A DNA stretch of 64,000 nucleotides from Catenovulum adriaticum (GTDB taxonomy: Bacteria > Pseudomonadota > Gammaproteobacteria > Enterobacterales > Alteromonadaceae), in contig NZ_CP109967.1 of assembly GCF_026725475.1 (NCBI RefSeq), positions 558,001-622,000 of the forward strand, given 5' to 3'. The translations under genes were made by a program, and so were the position numbers. The notes beneath the pieces are model-generated. The model ran no database searches, was not told where the DNA came from, and was given only the letters and a program-made list of their open reading frames with translations. Below are positions 35,398 to 44,879 of the stretch, one piece after another; within the stretch, counting starts at the first letter, position 1; each line of letters begins with the position of its first letter.

Positions 35398-36939
35398 ATG
35401 ACTATTTCAAATTACGATACGCAAAGCCAACGCTTAAACCAATTAACCTTGGCTAATTTACCTAGCGAGATTGATGTGCCAACTTATGATCGCAGCCAAT
35501 TAAAAGCGGGTATTGTTCACATTGGCGTAGGTGGTTTCCATCGCGCGCACCAAGCGGTCTACATTAACGAATTGCTAAAAACACCAGGCTCTGAGCAATG
35601 GGCAATTTGTGGTGTTGGTTTGTTTGAAAATAACCGAGCGCTCAATGATATTTTAGCCGAGCAAGACTATTTATACTCGCTTGTAGTGCGCCATCCAAAT
35701 GGCCAAATTGATAATAAAGTGATAGGCTCTATGATCGATTTTATCTTGGCGCCGGACAATCAGCAAAGCGTAATCGACAAGCTAGCGCATCCAGATACCA
35801 AAATTGTCTCGTTAACGATTACTGAAGGCGGTTACAATTTACACCCTGCAACTGGCGAGTTTGATTTTGAAAACCAAGATATTTTACATGATATTCAAAA
35901 TCCAAATATGCCAAAAACGGCATTTGGTTATATAACGGCCGGCTTAAAGCAACGTAAAAATGCAGGTTTACCTGCATTTACGGTGCAATCTTGCGACAAT
36001 ATTCAGCACAATGGCGCCGTTGCCCGTAAGATGCTACTGACATTTGCAAAACAGCAAGATCCAGACTTAAGCCAATGGATTGCCGATAATGTTGCGTTTC
36101 CTAACGCAATGGTTGACCGTATTACCCCTATTACGACAGATGCAGATAAAGCACATGTTGCCACTACATTTAACTTAAATGATGAATGGCCAATTACCTG
36201 TGAATCCTTTGCACAATGGGTAATTGAAGATAACTTTAGCAATGGCCGACCTAATTGGAATTTAGTCGGGGCTCAATTTGTAAAAGATGTCACCCCATTT
36301 GAAAAAATGAAAATTCGCTTATTAAATGCGGGTCATTCAGTGTTAGGTTTGTTGGGGTCTATTTATGATTATAACACTATAGATGAAACGGTTAGCGATA
36401 AAGATTTTGCCGAGTATTTACGCGCATTTATGGATTTAGAGGTGACGCCTTTACTGGATGAATTAGATGGAATTAATTTAACGCAATATAAAGACACGTT
36501 AATAGAAAGGTTTTCAAACCCAAATATTAAAGATAGTCTGTCGCGCATTTGCTCAGAAAGCTCAGCAAAATTACCTAAATTTTTAATTGCCACCATTAAC
36601 GAAAATTTAGCCGCTGGACGAGATAGCTCACTCGCGATCTTAGTTATAGCCACTTGGTGTTTATATAGCGATAAACAAGTCAATCAAGCGAATGTTAAAT
36701 TAAATATCCAAGACGCTATGCACAGCGAGCTGGCTAAATTTGCTCAACAAACTAAAAACGACAAATTTGCCTTTTTACAAATAAATAGCTTATTTGGCAA
36801 CCTACATAAGCAAGAAAGCTTTAGCCAAATTTATGCCAACGCAATTGACGCTTTATATTCAGAGAACAGCGATATAAAAAGCATAATGAAAAAGACATTA
36901 GCACAAAAAGATAACCAAACAACACCGGAGAAAATATAA
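35398..36939 (+). CDS. Mannitol 2-dehydrogenase family protein (polyol-specific long-chain dehydrogenase)
   Basis: The 513-residue protein fits the mannitol dehydrogenase/fructuronate reductase family: Rossmann region GIVHIGVGGFHRAHQAVYIN, then FGYITAGLKQRKNAGLPAFTVQSCDNI, VDRITPIT and the catalytic lysine segment MKIRLLNAGHSVLGLLGSIY. The length and the absence of a phosphotransferase system suit mannitol 2-dehydrogenase (mannitol + NAD to fructose + NADH). It ends in TAATG, overlapping the PfkB kinase start by one base, so fructose made here would be phosphorylated by the next product. A fructuronate/altronate role is less likely because of the kinase. Confidence 0.88.
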   Translation: MTISNYDTQSQRLNQLTLANLPSEIDVPTYDRSQLKAGIVHIGVGGFHRAHQAVYINELLKTPGSEQWAICGVGLFENNRALNDILAEQDYLYSLVVRHPNGQIDNKVIGSMIDFILAPDNQQSVIDKLAHPDTKIVSLTITEGGYNLHPATGEFDFENQDILHDIQNPNMPKTAFGYITAGLKQRKNAGLPAFTVQSCDNIQHNGAVARKMLLTFAKQQDPDLSQWIADNVAFPNAMVDRITPITTDADKAHVATTFNLNDEWPITCESFAQWVIEDNFSNGRPNWNLVGAQFVKDVTPFEKMKIRLLNAGHSVLGLLGSIYDYNTIDETVSDKDFAEYLRAFMDLEVTPLLDELDGINLTQYKDTLIERFSNPNIKDSLSRICSESSAKLPKFLIATINENLAAGRDSSLAILVIATWCLYSDKQVNQANVKLNIQDAMHSELAKFAQQTKNDKFAFLQINSLFGNLHKQESFSQIYANAIDALYSENSDIKSIMKKTLAQKDNQTTPEKI

Positions 36940-37865
36940 TGAACAGCTTATTTGTTGATAACAAACCGACAAACCAAATTGCTATTAGTTGTTTCGGTGA
37001 AATTTTATGGGACTGTTTTGGGGAAGATAAACGGGTCGGCGGCGCGCCTCTTAATGTCTGTCTCAGGCTCAATTCACTTGGCATAAAAGCTCAAATGTTA
37101 AGTGCTGTAGGTGCCGACAAATTAGGCGAAAATCTTCTTGAAAAACTGACTGACAGAGAAGTAAGCACTGACTTTATTACCATAAACCCAAACAAAAAGA
37201 CCAGCACGGTTGAAGTAACCCTAGATGAAAGAGGCTGCGCTTCATATGAAATTGTTGCTGATACGGCATGGGATAATATAGAGCTAACAACCGAGCTAAC
37301 GGACCAAGTTAAGTCGTCAGATATTTTTGTGTTTGGCAGTTTAATTGGCCGTGAAGCGGTATCGTTAAATACGTTAAAACAGTTAGTTCAGCTTGCTAAA
37401 TTTAAAGTTTTCGATGTTAACTTACGTAAGCCACATTACGATTTAGCCACACTTATTGAGCTAATGAAATCAGCTGATTTTATTAAATTAAACGATGATG
37501 AATTATACGAAATAGCTCAAGCGATGGGGTCAAAATTTCACTCACTTGAGCAAAACCTTGAGTTTATTGCTGAACAAACTAATACCTCGTATTTATGCGT
37601 CACTAAAGGCCGCCACGGGGCATTACTTAAAATTAATAACCAAAATTATTACAATTCGGGTTTTTTAATTAAGGTAGTGGATACGGTAGGTGCAGGCGAT
37701 TCATTTTTGGGTTCATTGTTATATCAATTATGTAATACAACGGATGCGCAATATGCAGTCAATTTTGCATGCGCCGTAGGTGCAATGGTGGCTGAGCATC
37801 ACGGTGCAACACCAGAGTTATCGTTGCAAGATATTCAGCAGTTTATGAACCCAGAGATGGGATGA
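36939..37865 (+). CDS. PfkB-family carbohydrate kinase, probable fructokinase
   Basis: The 308-residue PfkB/ribokinase fold shows AISCFGEILWDCFGEDKRVGGAPLNVCLRLNSLG at the N-terminus, the LRKPHYD region, and the C-terminal signature VDTVGAGDSFLGSLL with the catalytic aspartate and anion hole. It is translationally coupled to mannitol 2-dehydrogenase, and would convert fructose to fructose-6-phosphate, completing mannitol entry into glycolysis. GGAG nine bases upstream could serve the start. Confidence 0.88.
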   Translation: MNSLFVDNKPTNQIAISCFGEILWDCFGEDKRVGGAPLNVCLRLNSLGIKAQMLSAVGADKLGENLLEKLTDREVSTDFITINPNKKTSTVEVTLDERGCASYEIVADTAWDNIELTTELTDQVKSSDIFVFGSLIGREAVSLNTLKQLVQLAKFKVFDVNLRKPHYDLATLIELMKSADFIKLNDDELYEIAQAMGSKFHSLEQNLEFIAEQTNTSYLCVTKGRHGALLKINNQNYYNSGFLIKVVDTVGAGDSFLGSLLYQLCNTTDAQYAVNFACAVGAMVAEHHGATPELSLQDIQQFMNPEMG

Positions 37866-37880
37866 TCTTGGGTTAACCAG

Positions 37881-37912
37881 CAAATAACGTCTTAATTTTT
37901 AAGCGTTATTTG
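37881..37912 (+). terminator. Hairpin after the mannitol operon
   Basis: CAAATAACG and CGTTATTTG form a 9-bp stem, extended by CTTAA/TTAAG with one bulged base. It starts 16 bases after the kinase stop. There is no clear T-tract, so termination may be factor-assisted. Confidence 0.5.
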
Positions 37913-38153
37913 TCTAAGCAAAAATCTTTAATTGAATATGACAACACCCGTGCGCCCTATATTTAATAATCGTTCTGATCTTACCTTAAAATTTTTTATT
38001 TATTTCACTCAACAAACAGCTGAATTAAATCAAATTTTAGTTTACCCTACCTATAATTTACATATTAGTAACATTTTATAAATTTCTAGCAAAATTTAAT
38101 TTAATTAACCTAAAAATACCTTTGTAAATCGTCACAATATAAAGAGATACGCT

Positions 38154-39002
38154 ATGCAAAAATTATGGTTCATATTACTTTTCAGTTTTGTATTAAAAAC
38201 TCAAGCTGCCACAATAGAACTTAAAGTAAATAACGCTGAATCTATTAATAATCAATACCAACTTGCTCTGTTAAAAGAAGCGCTGAAACGCGATCCAAAT
38301 AATCAATACACAGTTGTCCCAAATAAAACCACTTTTAATGAAGGGCAAATGATTGAATATATAAATTCAGGTAATTTAGATGTGATGTGGAGCGGTACAA
38401 AAAAAGAATATGAAACCATTCTACACCCTATCCGTATTCCACTGTTTAAAGGATTATTAGGACACCGCTTATTTATTATCCGAGAAAATGATCAGGCCAA
38501 ATTTAATAATATTAAGACTAAATCTGATTTAAAACAATATAAGCTGGGGCAAGGTCGTCAGTGGTCTGACACCAAAGTGTTAGAGGCGGCAAATTTAAAT
38601 GTAATATCAACTTTAAAATATGAAAACTTATTTTATATGCTTGAAGGAAGCCGTTTTGATATGTTCCCACGAGGCGTCCATGAACCATTTGCTGAGGTTG
38701 AAAACCACCCAGATTTACCGCTTACCGTTGAAAAAAACTTGCTGCTCATTTATCCACTCGCTGCTTACTTTTTTGTTGCTAAAGATAACCAAAAACTGGC
38801 TAATGTAATTGAATCAGGGTTAATGAAAATGATTGATGATGGTTCATTTGACGACTTTTTTTATAGCCATCCACTCGTTAAAAAATCACTTAAACACGCG
38901 CAGCTAGCAAACCGAACTGTCATTAAAATAGATAACCCCAATATGTCAGCCAAAACCCCTTATGATAATAAAAAGCTTTGGTTCAAAATTGGTCAAAGAT
39001 AA
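38154..39002 (+). CDS. Periplasmic solute-binding protein-like (SBP family 3)
   Basis: The 282-residue product starts with a short signal peptide (LWFILLFSFVLKTQA) and then resembles family-3 periplasmic binding proteins: IELKVNNAESINNQYQLALL, IEYINSGNLDVMWSGTKKEY, PLFKGLLGHRLFIIREND, LEGSRFDMFPRGVHEPFAEV, and a C-terminal VIESGLMKMIDDGSFDDFFY. No ABC-transporter partner adjoins it, so it may be a stand-alone sensor-like or secreted binding protein, as is common in Alteromonadales. The gene is monocistronic by spacing (about 290 bases before, 125 after). The ligand is unknown. Confidence 0.75.
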   Translation: MQKLWFILLFSFVLKTQAATIELKVNNAESINNQYQLALLKEALKRDPNNQYTVVPNKTTFNEGQMIEYINSGNLDVMWSGTKKEYETILHPIRIPLFKGLLGHRLFIIRENDQAKFNNIKTKSDLKQYKLGQGRQWSDTKVLEAANLNVISTLKYENLFYMLEGSRFDMFPRGVHEPFAEVENHPDLPLTVEKNLLLIYPLAAYFFVAKDNQKLANVIESGLMKMIDDGSFDDFFYSHPLVKKSLKHAQLANRTVIKIDNPNMSAKTPYDNKKLWFKIGQR

Positions 39003-39126
39003 ATCCAAGCCGGTGAGTATTGGCATTTAATAGGTTAAATTTTATATTTTAATGTTAGTTAATTATGTTTACTATAATCGCAATAAAAATTCGTTAAATG
39101 TTTTCAATTAACAAAAGTGTTAAATA

Positions 39127-40167
39127 ATGCATCATCATGTTCATAAAATATTACCCTGCTGGGCTCAACAAAAAAAAGAGCTCAGTTGGGCACTAGCCAG
39201 CATTGTTGAAATATCAGGATCGTCGTACCGAAAGCCTGGCGCTATGATGTTAATTAATGAACAAGGTAAAAGCCTTGGTATACTCAGTGGCGGCTGCCTT
39301 GAAGCGGATGTAATTTTACAAGCCCAAAAAGCAATGCACCTTAACAAAAACCGACTAATTGAATATGATACATACGATGATGGTGAATATAATTTAATGC
39401 AATTTTTAGGTTGTGGTGGCGCAATAAGTGTTTTTATCCAACCATTAAAAAAATCAAATAACTATCAAAATTTAGAGTTATTGTTAGCAGGATTAAATGC
39501 TAATAAATCAATGTATTATTGTATTAACTATAAACAAACGAATAGTACTAACGAGTGCGTTGAGTCGCATGACTCAATTAACGAGCGCGCCACGCATAAC
39601 AACAACCAAGTCGGCTTTCATTATAACCCCAGTCCACATATTGCTATATTTGGAGCGGGTTTAGATGCAATACCACTGGTTAATATAATGCACATATTAG
39701 GCTGGCGTGTGAGTCTATATGATACCCGCTCAACTCATGTCAACTCAAAGTTATTTTCAAATGAAACCCATATTATTAAAACACCATTTGAGCAGATTAA
39801 CTTACCCGAAATCCATGCTGGTATTGTAATGGGACATAATCTTAATTTTGATGCTCAGGCGCTATCATTATTACAATCATCCAGTGCTACCTATATTGGC
39901 TTACTTGGCCCTAAACATAGACAAGAAAAAGTGATCAGTTTAATGTCAGCGCCACTGTTGAAAAAGCTTTATGGACCGATTGGACTTAATATTGGTGGTG
40001 AATTGCCAGAAGAAATAGCGCTTTCTATCGTGGCTCAAATTCAAGCAGTACTTAATAATAGATGTAAGAACAACAAGTGCGAAAGCCAAGAATACGAGAA
40101 CAGCAAATACGATAACAACAAGCACGAGCAAAAATTGAGTGAACATCATCAGGTATTAAACACCTGA
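39127..40167 (+). CDS. xdhC: XdhC-family molybdenum-cofactor insertion protein
   Basis: The N-terminal XdhC/CoxI motifs are present: SIVEISGSSYRKPGAMMLI, LGILSGGCLEADVILQAQKA and FLGCGGAISVFIQPL, followed by a Rossmann-type second half (HIAIFGAGLDAIPLVNIMHILGWRVSLYDTR). The family binds and sulfurates the molybdenum cofactor and hands it to xanthine-dehydrogenase-type enzymes. The C-terminus is a low-complexity, Asn/Lys/Glu-rich tail of about 30 residues (CKNNKCESQEYENSKYDNN). The stop overlaps the start of the MobA-like gene (TGATG). No molybdoenzyme subunits are in the window. Confidence 0.88.
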   Translation: MHHHVHKILPCWAQQKKELSWALASIVEISGSSYRKPGAMMLINEQGKSLGILSGGCLEADVILQAQKAMHLNKNRLIEYDTYDDGEYNLMQFLGCGGAISVFIQPLKKSNNYQNLELLLAGLNANKSMYYCINYKQTNSTNECVESHDSINERATHNNNQVGFHYNPSPHIAIFGAGLDAIPLVNIMHILGWRVSLYDTRSTHVNSKLFSNETHIIKTPFEQINLPEIHAGIVMGHNLNFDAQALSLLQSSSATYIGLLGPKHRQEKVISLMSAPLLKKLYGPIGLNIGGELPEEIALSIVAQIQAVLNNRCKNNKCESQEYENSKYDNNKHEQKLSEHHQVLNT

Positions 40168-40757
40168 TGATTCATCTTGTGTTATTAGCAGCTGGGCAAG
40201 CCAGTCGATTTGGTCAAATTAAACAAATTGCTACTTATCAGCAAAAGCCAATTGTTCAGTATCAAATAGAAAAACTATTACCCCTCAAGTTACCCATAAT
40301 ACTGATACTGGGGTATCAGCAACAACAAATATTAAATGCCATTCCCGCTCAGCTCAAAGCGCAAATAAACATTGTTTATAATTCTAAATGGCACACGGGT
40401 ATGGCTAGTTCGCTTGGCACGGCCGTAAAGTTTGCGCAGTTAAACACCCGCGCCCAAGCTTTACTTTTTATGCCGCTTGATCTCGTTAGGGTCACACAAA
40501 CAGATATTAGAAAATTAGTTGAAACTTACCAAAAACATCCAGAGCTTATCTGCTGCTCGTGCTTTAAAGATATCAAAACAAGCCCGGCAATATTCCCTAA
40601 ACGTTATTTCTCTCAAATTTCAAATTTGTCTGGCGATAAAGGTGCAATGCGTTTAATTAAAAACGCCCAAGACTACCAGATAACCACCATGCCCAATGCA
40701 GAATTTGATGTTGATACACCAGAGATGCTCGCCTACTTAAATGAACTTAAGTCATAG
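40167..40757 (+). CDS. MobA/MocA-like nucleotidyltransferase
   Basis: The 196 residues begin with the nucleotidyltransferase signature HLVLLAAGQASRFGQIKQI and continue ILILGYQQQQIL, HTGMASSLGTAVKFAQ and LLFMPLDLVRVTQTDIRKL, then SGDKGAMRLIK. This is the MocA/MobA class that attaches CMP or GMP to molybdopterin. Coupling to xdhC supports molybdenum-cofactor cytidylylation for a xanthine-dehydrogenase-family enzyme. The protein is of normal length for MocA. Guanylyl rather than cytidylyl transfer cannot be excluded. Confidence 0.85.
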   Translation: MIHLVLLAAGQASRFGQIKQIATYQQKPIVQYQIEKLLPLKLPIILILGYQQQQILNAIPAQLKAQINIVYNSKWHTGMASSLGTAVKFAQLNTRAQALLFMPLDLVRVTQTDIRKLVETYQKHPELICCSCFKDIKTSPAIFPKRYFSQISNLSGDKGAMRLIKNAQDYQITTMPNAEFDVDTPEMLAYLNELKS

Positions 40758-40967
40758 CAGGCAATCATTTTATCCCTCCCGATTTTTACTTAGCTTAAAA
40801 ATCAACCAAACAAAGCTACAATAACAACTAAAAATACGTTATAAACGTAGCTAGCATTAAACTCGATTTAATTGATTTATAACCGATTAAGCAGCGGTTA
40901 TTAAATTCAATTAATATCTATCTCACCATTAAAAATTAAAATGAATTAACAATAATAAAGAGGATTT

Positions 40968-41918
40968 ATGAGTACTAACGCTAATTTATATGCACGGTTT
41001 CCGGGCCAAGTGGTGGCAGCACCGCCTTGCAGAATGCTTAACGCAAATATGTATGGTTTTTTTGTTAAAGGTGATACAACTAAAATTCAAACCTATTTAG
41101 ACCAAACCTTAAACCAAGTGAAGTCAGCGACAATAAGTTTTAAAGCTTTGTCGGCTTACTGCATGTTAACATTTACAGATATCGAAAATATTAAACCAAC
41201 TGGCCAGCCTTATTGTAACCAGGGTTGGTTTCAAGAAACCGACGTTATTATTTGGCTACCTGTCGCGCAAATGGATGGCGATGATATTAAACATATCTAT
41301 TGGTATCCGGCTTTTATCTGTGTTAACAATGTTTATGCATTAATTAATGGCCGTGAAATTTGGGGATTTAATAAATATTTATGTGATTACCAAATGCCAG
41401 AAACTGGCGCTCAACCCAACTTTTTTAATATAACGCTTGATGCGTTTAAAACCTTTTCACCCGATACCAAAATGTCGCCTTGTGAATTATTTAATGTAAA
41501 ACAGGTCAGCACTCAATCTGAAAAAGAGCTTGGCGGTGTTGCCGAATTAATCAAAGAAGGGTTCGAGATTTTAAAAGACCATGATGACTTTGCTCATTTT
41601 GATCTCGATATCTTAAAACAGTTGCTTTCAAATCTATTCCACCCGCAAATCGATCAATTATTATTTAAACAATTTCCTGACGGCACCGCGACCAATGCTG
41701 TTTATCAAGCCGTTTGCCACTCACCATCCGTCATTCAAAAAATACATGGCATTAAACTCTACTTTCACACATTTGAGTTTACCTTAAGCCAAGTCGACAT
41801 GTTTCCGCTAGAGCAAATGTTTGGTATTAAAGTAGGTACTCAAACGCCGTTATTGCCTTTTAATGTGCGATTCGACTTTAATCAAGATGAAGCTATTTTG
41901 ATTGCCGAAAACAAATAA
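40968..41918 (+). CDS. Acetoacetate decarboxylase-like protein
   Basis: The 316 residues resemble the acetoacetate decarboxylase (ADC) fold: FPGQVVAAPPCRMLNANMYG, IWLPVAQMDGDDIKHIYWYP and the characteristic NNVYALINGREIWGFNKYL with a C-terminal beta-cone region. Whether the Schiff-base lysine is present could not be decided by eye. It is 17 bases upstream of a large FAD oxidoreductase gene, and a strong AGAGGA site precedes its ATG. The two probably act in one pathway; ADC-like proteins outside solvent producers often act on other keto acids or are non-catalytic. The substrate is unknown. Confidence 0.7.
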   Translation: MSTNANLYARFPGQVVAAPPCRMLNANMYGFFVKGDTTKIQTYLDQTLNQVKSATISFKALSAYCMLTFTDIENIKPTGQPYCNQGWFQETDVIIWLPVAQMDGDDIKHIYWYPAFICVNNVYALINGREIWGFNKYLCDYQMPETGAQPNFFNITLDAFKTFSPDTKMSPCELFNVKQVSTQSEKELGGVAELIKEGFEILKDHDDFAHFDLDILKQLLSNLFHPQIDQLLFKQFPDGTATNAVYQAVCHSPSVIQKIHGIKLYFHTFEFTLSQVDMFPLEQMFGIKVGTQTPLLPFNVRFDFNQDEAILIAENK

Positions 41919-41935
41919 AAAATCAGGGAAAAGCA

Positions 41936-44125
41936 ATGCAACAAAAAGAAAAAATAGCCATTATTGGCGGCGGTGTGTCGGCGATGACATCGGCGTTTTA
42001 TTTAACTCAAACACCAAACTGGCAAGATAAATACGATATTACCGTCTATCAATTAGGTTGGCGCTTGGGAGGTAAAGGTGCCAGTGGTCGTAACCCTGAA
42101 TATGGAAATAGAGTACAAGAACATGGTTTACACATTTGGTTTGGGTTTTACGCTAATGCATTTAAAACCATTCAGCAAGCTTATAAATTATGGGAGCGTC
42201 CCGCAGGTTCGCCTTTAGCCACATGGGATGAAGCTTTTAAACCACATAACTTTATTGTGCTAGAGGAGCTTATTAACGGGAAATGGGAAAGCTGGCCGAT
42301 TGAGTTTCCTAATGTGCCGGGGAATCCTGCAATAGGTAATGAAGAAATTGATATTTGGGACATTGTAAAAATGGCCTATTATTGGATAAAACAAGTGCTG
42401 GGTGAGTTGGATAAAAAATCTAATAATATTAAACAAACCCATGATTTAAAGTGCCGTGAAGATGCACCCAAAGACACGTTTAAGCATTTTGCCAATGAGT
42501 TACATGAAGATATTGAAGACTGGTTTAATGACCTTGAGCATTCGTTAAGCTATGCTTTGGATAGAGTTGAAAACCTTGTCAATAAAGTACCTGCCAAAGC
42601 TAAATATCAACGCCAGCATCATCATGATTTACTCCATTATTTATTAACCAAATTAAAAGCTTGGCTAGTCGATGAATTTACTGACCTATTAAATGACAAC
42701 ACTGAAATACGCCGTTTATTTATCATGGCTGATTTAGGGTTAACCATACTAATTGGCATGCTTGAAGACAAGGTGTTAACGGATGGTTTTGATGTTATTA
42801 ATAATTATGATTACCGTGAATGGTTAACTAAACATGGTGCTAATCAAGAATTTACAGTTAACTCAGCACCAGTGCGTGGCTTTTACGATTTAGTGTTTGC
42901 ATATGAAAACGGCAATTTTGATAAACCTAATGTTGAAGCCGGTACTATCATCCGCGCTATGATGCGCATTGCCTTGCTCTACAAAGGGGGCGTGATGTGG
43001 AAAATGCAAGCTGGGATGGGCGATACTATTTTTAGCCCGTTTTACGAAGTGTTGCAAAAACAAGGCGTAAAATTTGAATTTTTCTCTCAGGTTGATGAGT
43101 TAATACCTGATTGCGGGACAATTTCACAAATTAATATAACCCAACAAGTTGACCTAGCGCCGGGCGTATCTAGCTATAATCCCCTTATCCCGGTGAATAA
43201 TTTACCTTGCTGGCCCAGTCACCCTAAATATGAATTATTAGATCCGGTTCAAGCTTCTTTACTACAGCAAAATAATATTAATTTAGAATCGTTTTGGTCT
43301 GAGTGGCCACAAATTTATCAACAGCATTATGGCAAGCCTTTACCTACAAAAACACTGACCAAAGGCATTGATTTTGACCGCGTTATTTTAGGGGTTTCAG
43401 TGGCTTCACTTGAATATATTTGTCCAAAATTATTGGCTCAAGATCCAAACTTAAAACGCACCAGTGAAAAAGTCAAAACCGTTGCCACCCAAGCGTATCA
43501 AGTATGGACCAATAAAACGTTACCCGAATTAGGCTGGACAAATATGCCCCAAGGCCAAGACCCGGTGATGAGCGGCTTTACCGAACCTTATGATACTTGG
43601 GCTGCCATGAATCAATTGCTCGTTAGAGAAGATGCTTGGAAACCGGGCATTGAAGCTAAAAATATCGCCTATTTTTGCAGTGCATTGCCAGTTGAACATT
43701 ATCCACCTAAAACTAACCATCAATTTCCAAAACGTATGGCAGAACAAGCGAAACAAGGCGCTATCGCACAATTAAAAAATAACATTTATTGGCTATGGCC
43801 TAATGCAGCACAAGCAGGCGAGTTTGATTGGCAAGTTCTGCTGAGCAAAAACCCAGCGTTATTAGGTGAAGCCCGTTTTGATGAACAATACTGGCGCAGT
43901 AACATTGATCCATCTGAGCGCTATGTGCTTTCTGTCAAAAATAGCACCCAATACCGGTTAGCCACAGATGGAACTATTTTTGATAATTTGTACCTAACTG
44001 GCGATTGGATTAAAACAGGCTTAAATGCAGGTTGCGTTGAAGCTGCCACAATGGCAGGTATGCAAACCTCACGTGCCATTTGTGGTTTGCCCAAAAAAAT
44101 TGTTGGAGAGTCTGATTTTAGTTAA
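41936..44125 (+). CDS. FAD-dependent amine-oxidase-like oxidoreductase
   Basis: The 729-residue product opens with the dinucleotide-binding fingerprint IAIIGGGVSAMTSAFYLTQTP and a lysine/arginine FAD clamp (YQLGWRLGGKGASGRNP), then HGLHIWFGFYANAFK as in flavin-containing amine oxidases and carotenoid desaturase-like enzymes. The C-terminal FAD site is LYLTGDWIKTGLNAGCVEAATMAGMQTSRAI. A long helical insert (about 160-300) is unusual. It is co-transcribed with the ADC-like gene. An oxidation of a hydrophobic or polyene-type substrate is one possibility; the pathway is not recognised. Confidence 0.8.
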   Translation: MQQKEKIAIIGGGVSAMTSAFYLTQTPNWQDKYDITVYQLGWRLGGKGASGRNPEYGNRVQEHGLHIWFGFYANAFKTIQQAYKLWERPAGSPLATWDEAFKPHNFIVLEELINGKWESWPIEFPNVPGNPAIGNEEIDIWDIVKMAYYWIKQVLGELDKKSNNIKQTHDLKCREDAPKDTFKHFANELHEDIEDWFNDLEHSLSYALDRVENLVNKVPAKAKYQRQHHHDLLHYLLTKLKAWLVDEFTDLLNDNTEIRRLFIMADLGLTILIGMLEDKVLTDGFDVINNYDYREWLTKHGANQEFTVNSAPVRGFYDLVFAYENGNFDKPNVEAGTIIRAMMRIALLYKGGVMWKMQAGMGDTIFSPFYEVLQKQGVKFEFFSQVDELIPDCGTISQINITQQVDLAPGVSSYNPLIPVNNLPCWPSHPKYELLDPVQASLLQQNNINLESFWSEWPQIYQQHYGKPLPTKTLTKGIDFDRVILGVSVASLEYICPKLLAQDPNLKRTSEKVKTVATQAYQVWTNKTLPELGWTNMPQGQDPVMSGFTEPYDTWAAMNQLLVREDAWKPGIEAKNIAYFCSALPVEHYPPKTNHQFPKRMAEQAKQGAIAQLKNNIYWLWPNAAQAGEFDWQVLLSKNPALLGEARFDEQYWRSNIDPSERYVLSVKNSTQYRLATDGTIFDNLYLTGDWIKTGLNAGCVEAATMAGMQTSRAICGLPKKIVGESDFS

Positions 44126-44293
44126 ATCATTTTTTATTTGCTAACTTTGTTTTACGGGTATTAACTAAGCTCTGTTAGCTGAGCTGAGGTAATTTTTTTA
44201 ATACCCTTAGCGGTTAATTTATATGCCGCTAATACAGGAACCCAAAATAGGCCCATTTTGGGTATTGTTTCAATTCACAATTAAGGAAGAAAT

Positions 44294-44737
44294 ATGCTGA
44301 CATGGCAAAACATTTTACTTTTTAGTGCAGATGGTAATCCCAATCCCCCTTATCGTGTTGAAAAAACAGATGAGCAATGGCGCGAATTGTTAAATGACGA
44401 AGCTTATTTTGTGACTCGTAAAAAAGGCACTGAGCGCCCATTTAGCAACGATTCTTGCACTTTATTTGAGCCCGGACGTTATCATTGTGTGTGTTGTGAT
44501 AATTTATTATTTGATGCAAATGAAAAATTTGATAGTGGTACAGGTTGGCCATCTTTTACACAACCGGCGACCGAAAATGCCATTGCGTACAACTCTGATG
44601 AGAGTCATGGTATGCAGCGTATAGAAACCTTATGCAATGTTTGTGATGCCCATTTGGGGCATGTTTTTCCAGACGGCCCGCCCCCATCCAATTTACGCTA
44701 TTGTATAAATGCAGCATCGCTTAAAAAAGCAGAATAA
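44294..44737 (+). CDS. msrB: Peptide-methionine (R)-S-oxide reductase MsrB
   Basis: The 147-residue enzyme reduces R-methionine sulfoxide in proteins. It has the zinc site from C65/C68 and C114/C117 (HCVCCDN and CNVCDAH), the SGTGWPSFTQP and HLGHVFPDGP motifs, and the catalytic C137 in LRYCINAASL. It is a normal cytosolic form without a signal peptide. The gene is monocistronic, ending at a strong terminator shared with proBA. Confidence 0.95.
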   Translation: MLTWQNILLFSADGNPNPPYRVEKTDEQWRELLNDEAYFVTRKKGTERPFSNDSCTLFEPGRYHCVCCDNLLFDANEKFDSGTGWPSFTQPATENAIAYNSDESHGMQRIETLCNVCDAHLGHVFPDGPPPSNLRYCINAASLKKAE

Positions 44738-44768
44738 AATGATGAGCTCTAGCTTGCGCTTAAACAAA

Positions 44769-44805
44769 AAAGCCACTTGCCTGACGTAAGCAGACAAGTG
44801 GCTTT
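44769..44805. terminator. Bidirectional terminator between msrB and proA
   Basis: AAAGCCACTTG (44769-44779) pairs exactly with CAAGTGGCTTT (44795-44805) across a 15-base loop. An A-run precedes and a T-run follows, so it can serve as an intrinsic terminator for msrB on the plus strand and for proBA on the minus strand. Confidence 0.85.
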
Positions 44806-44879
44806 ATTTTATATGGCTTGAATTTGAGTTAAGCCGGATCTAAACCTAAGCCAAATCCAAATCCAAATAACCCTTAACC

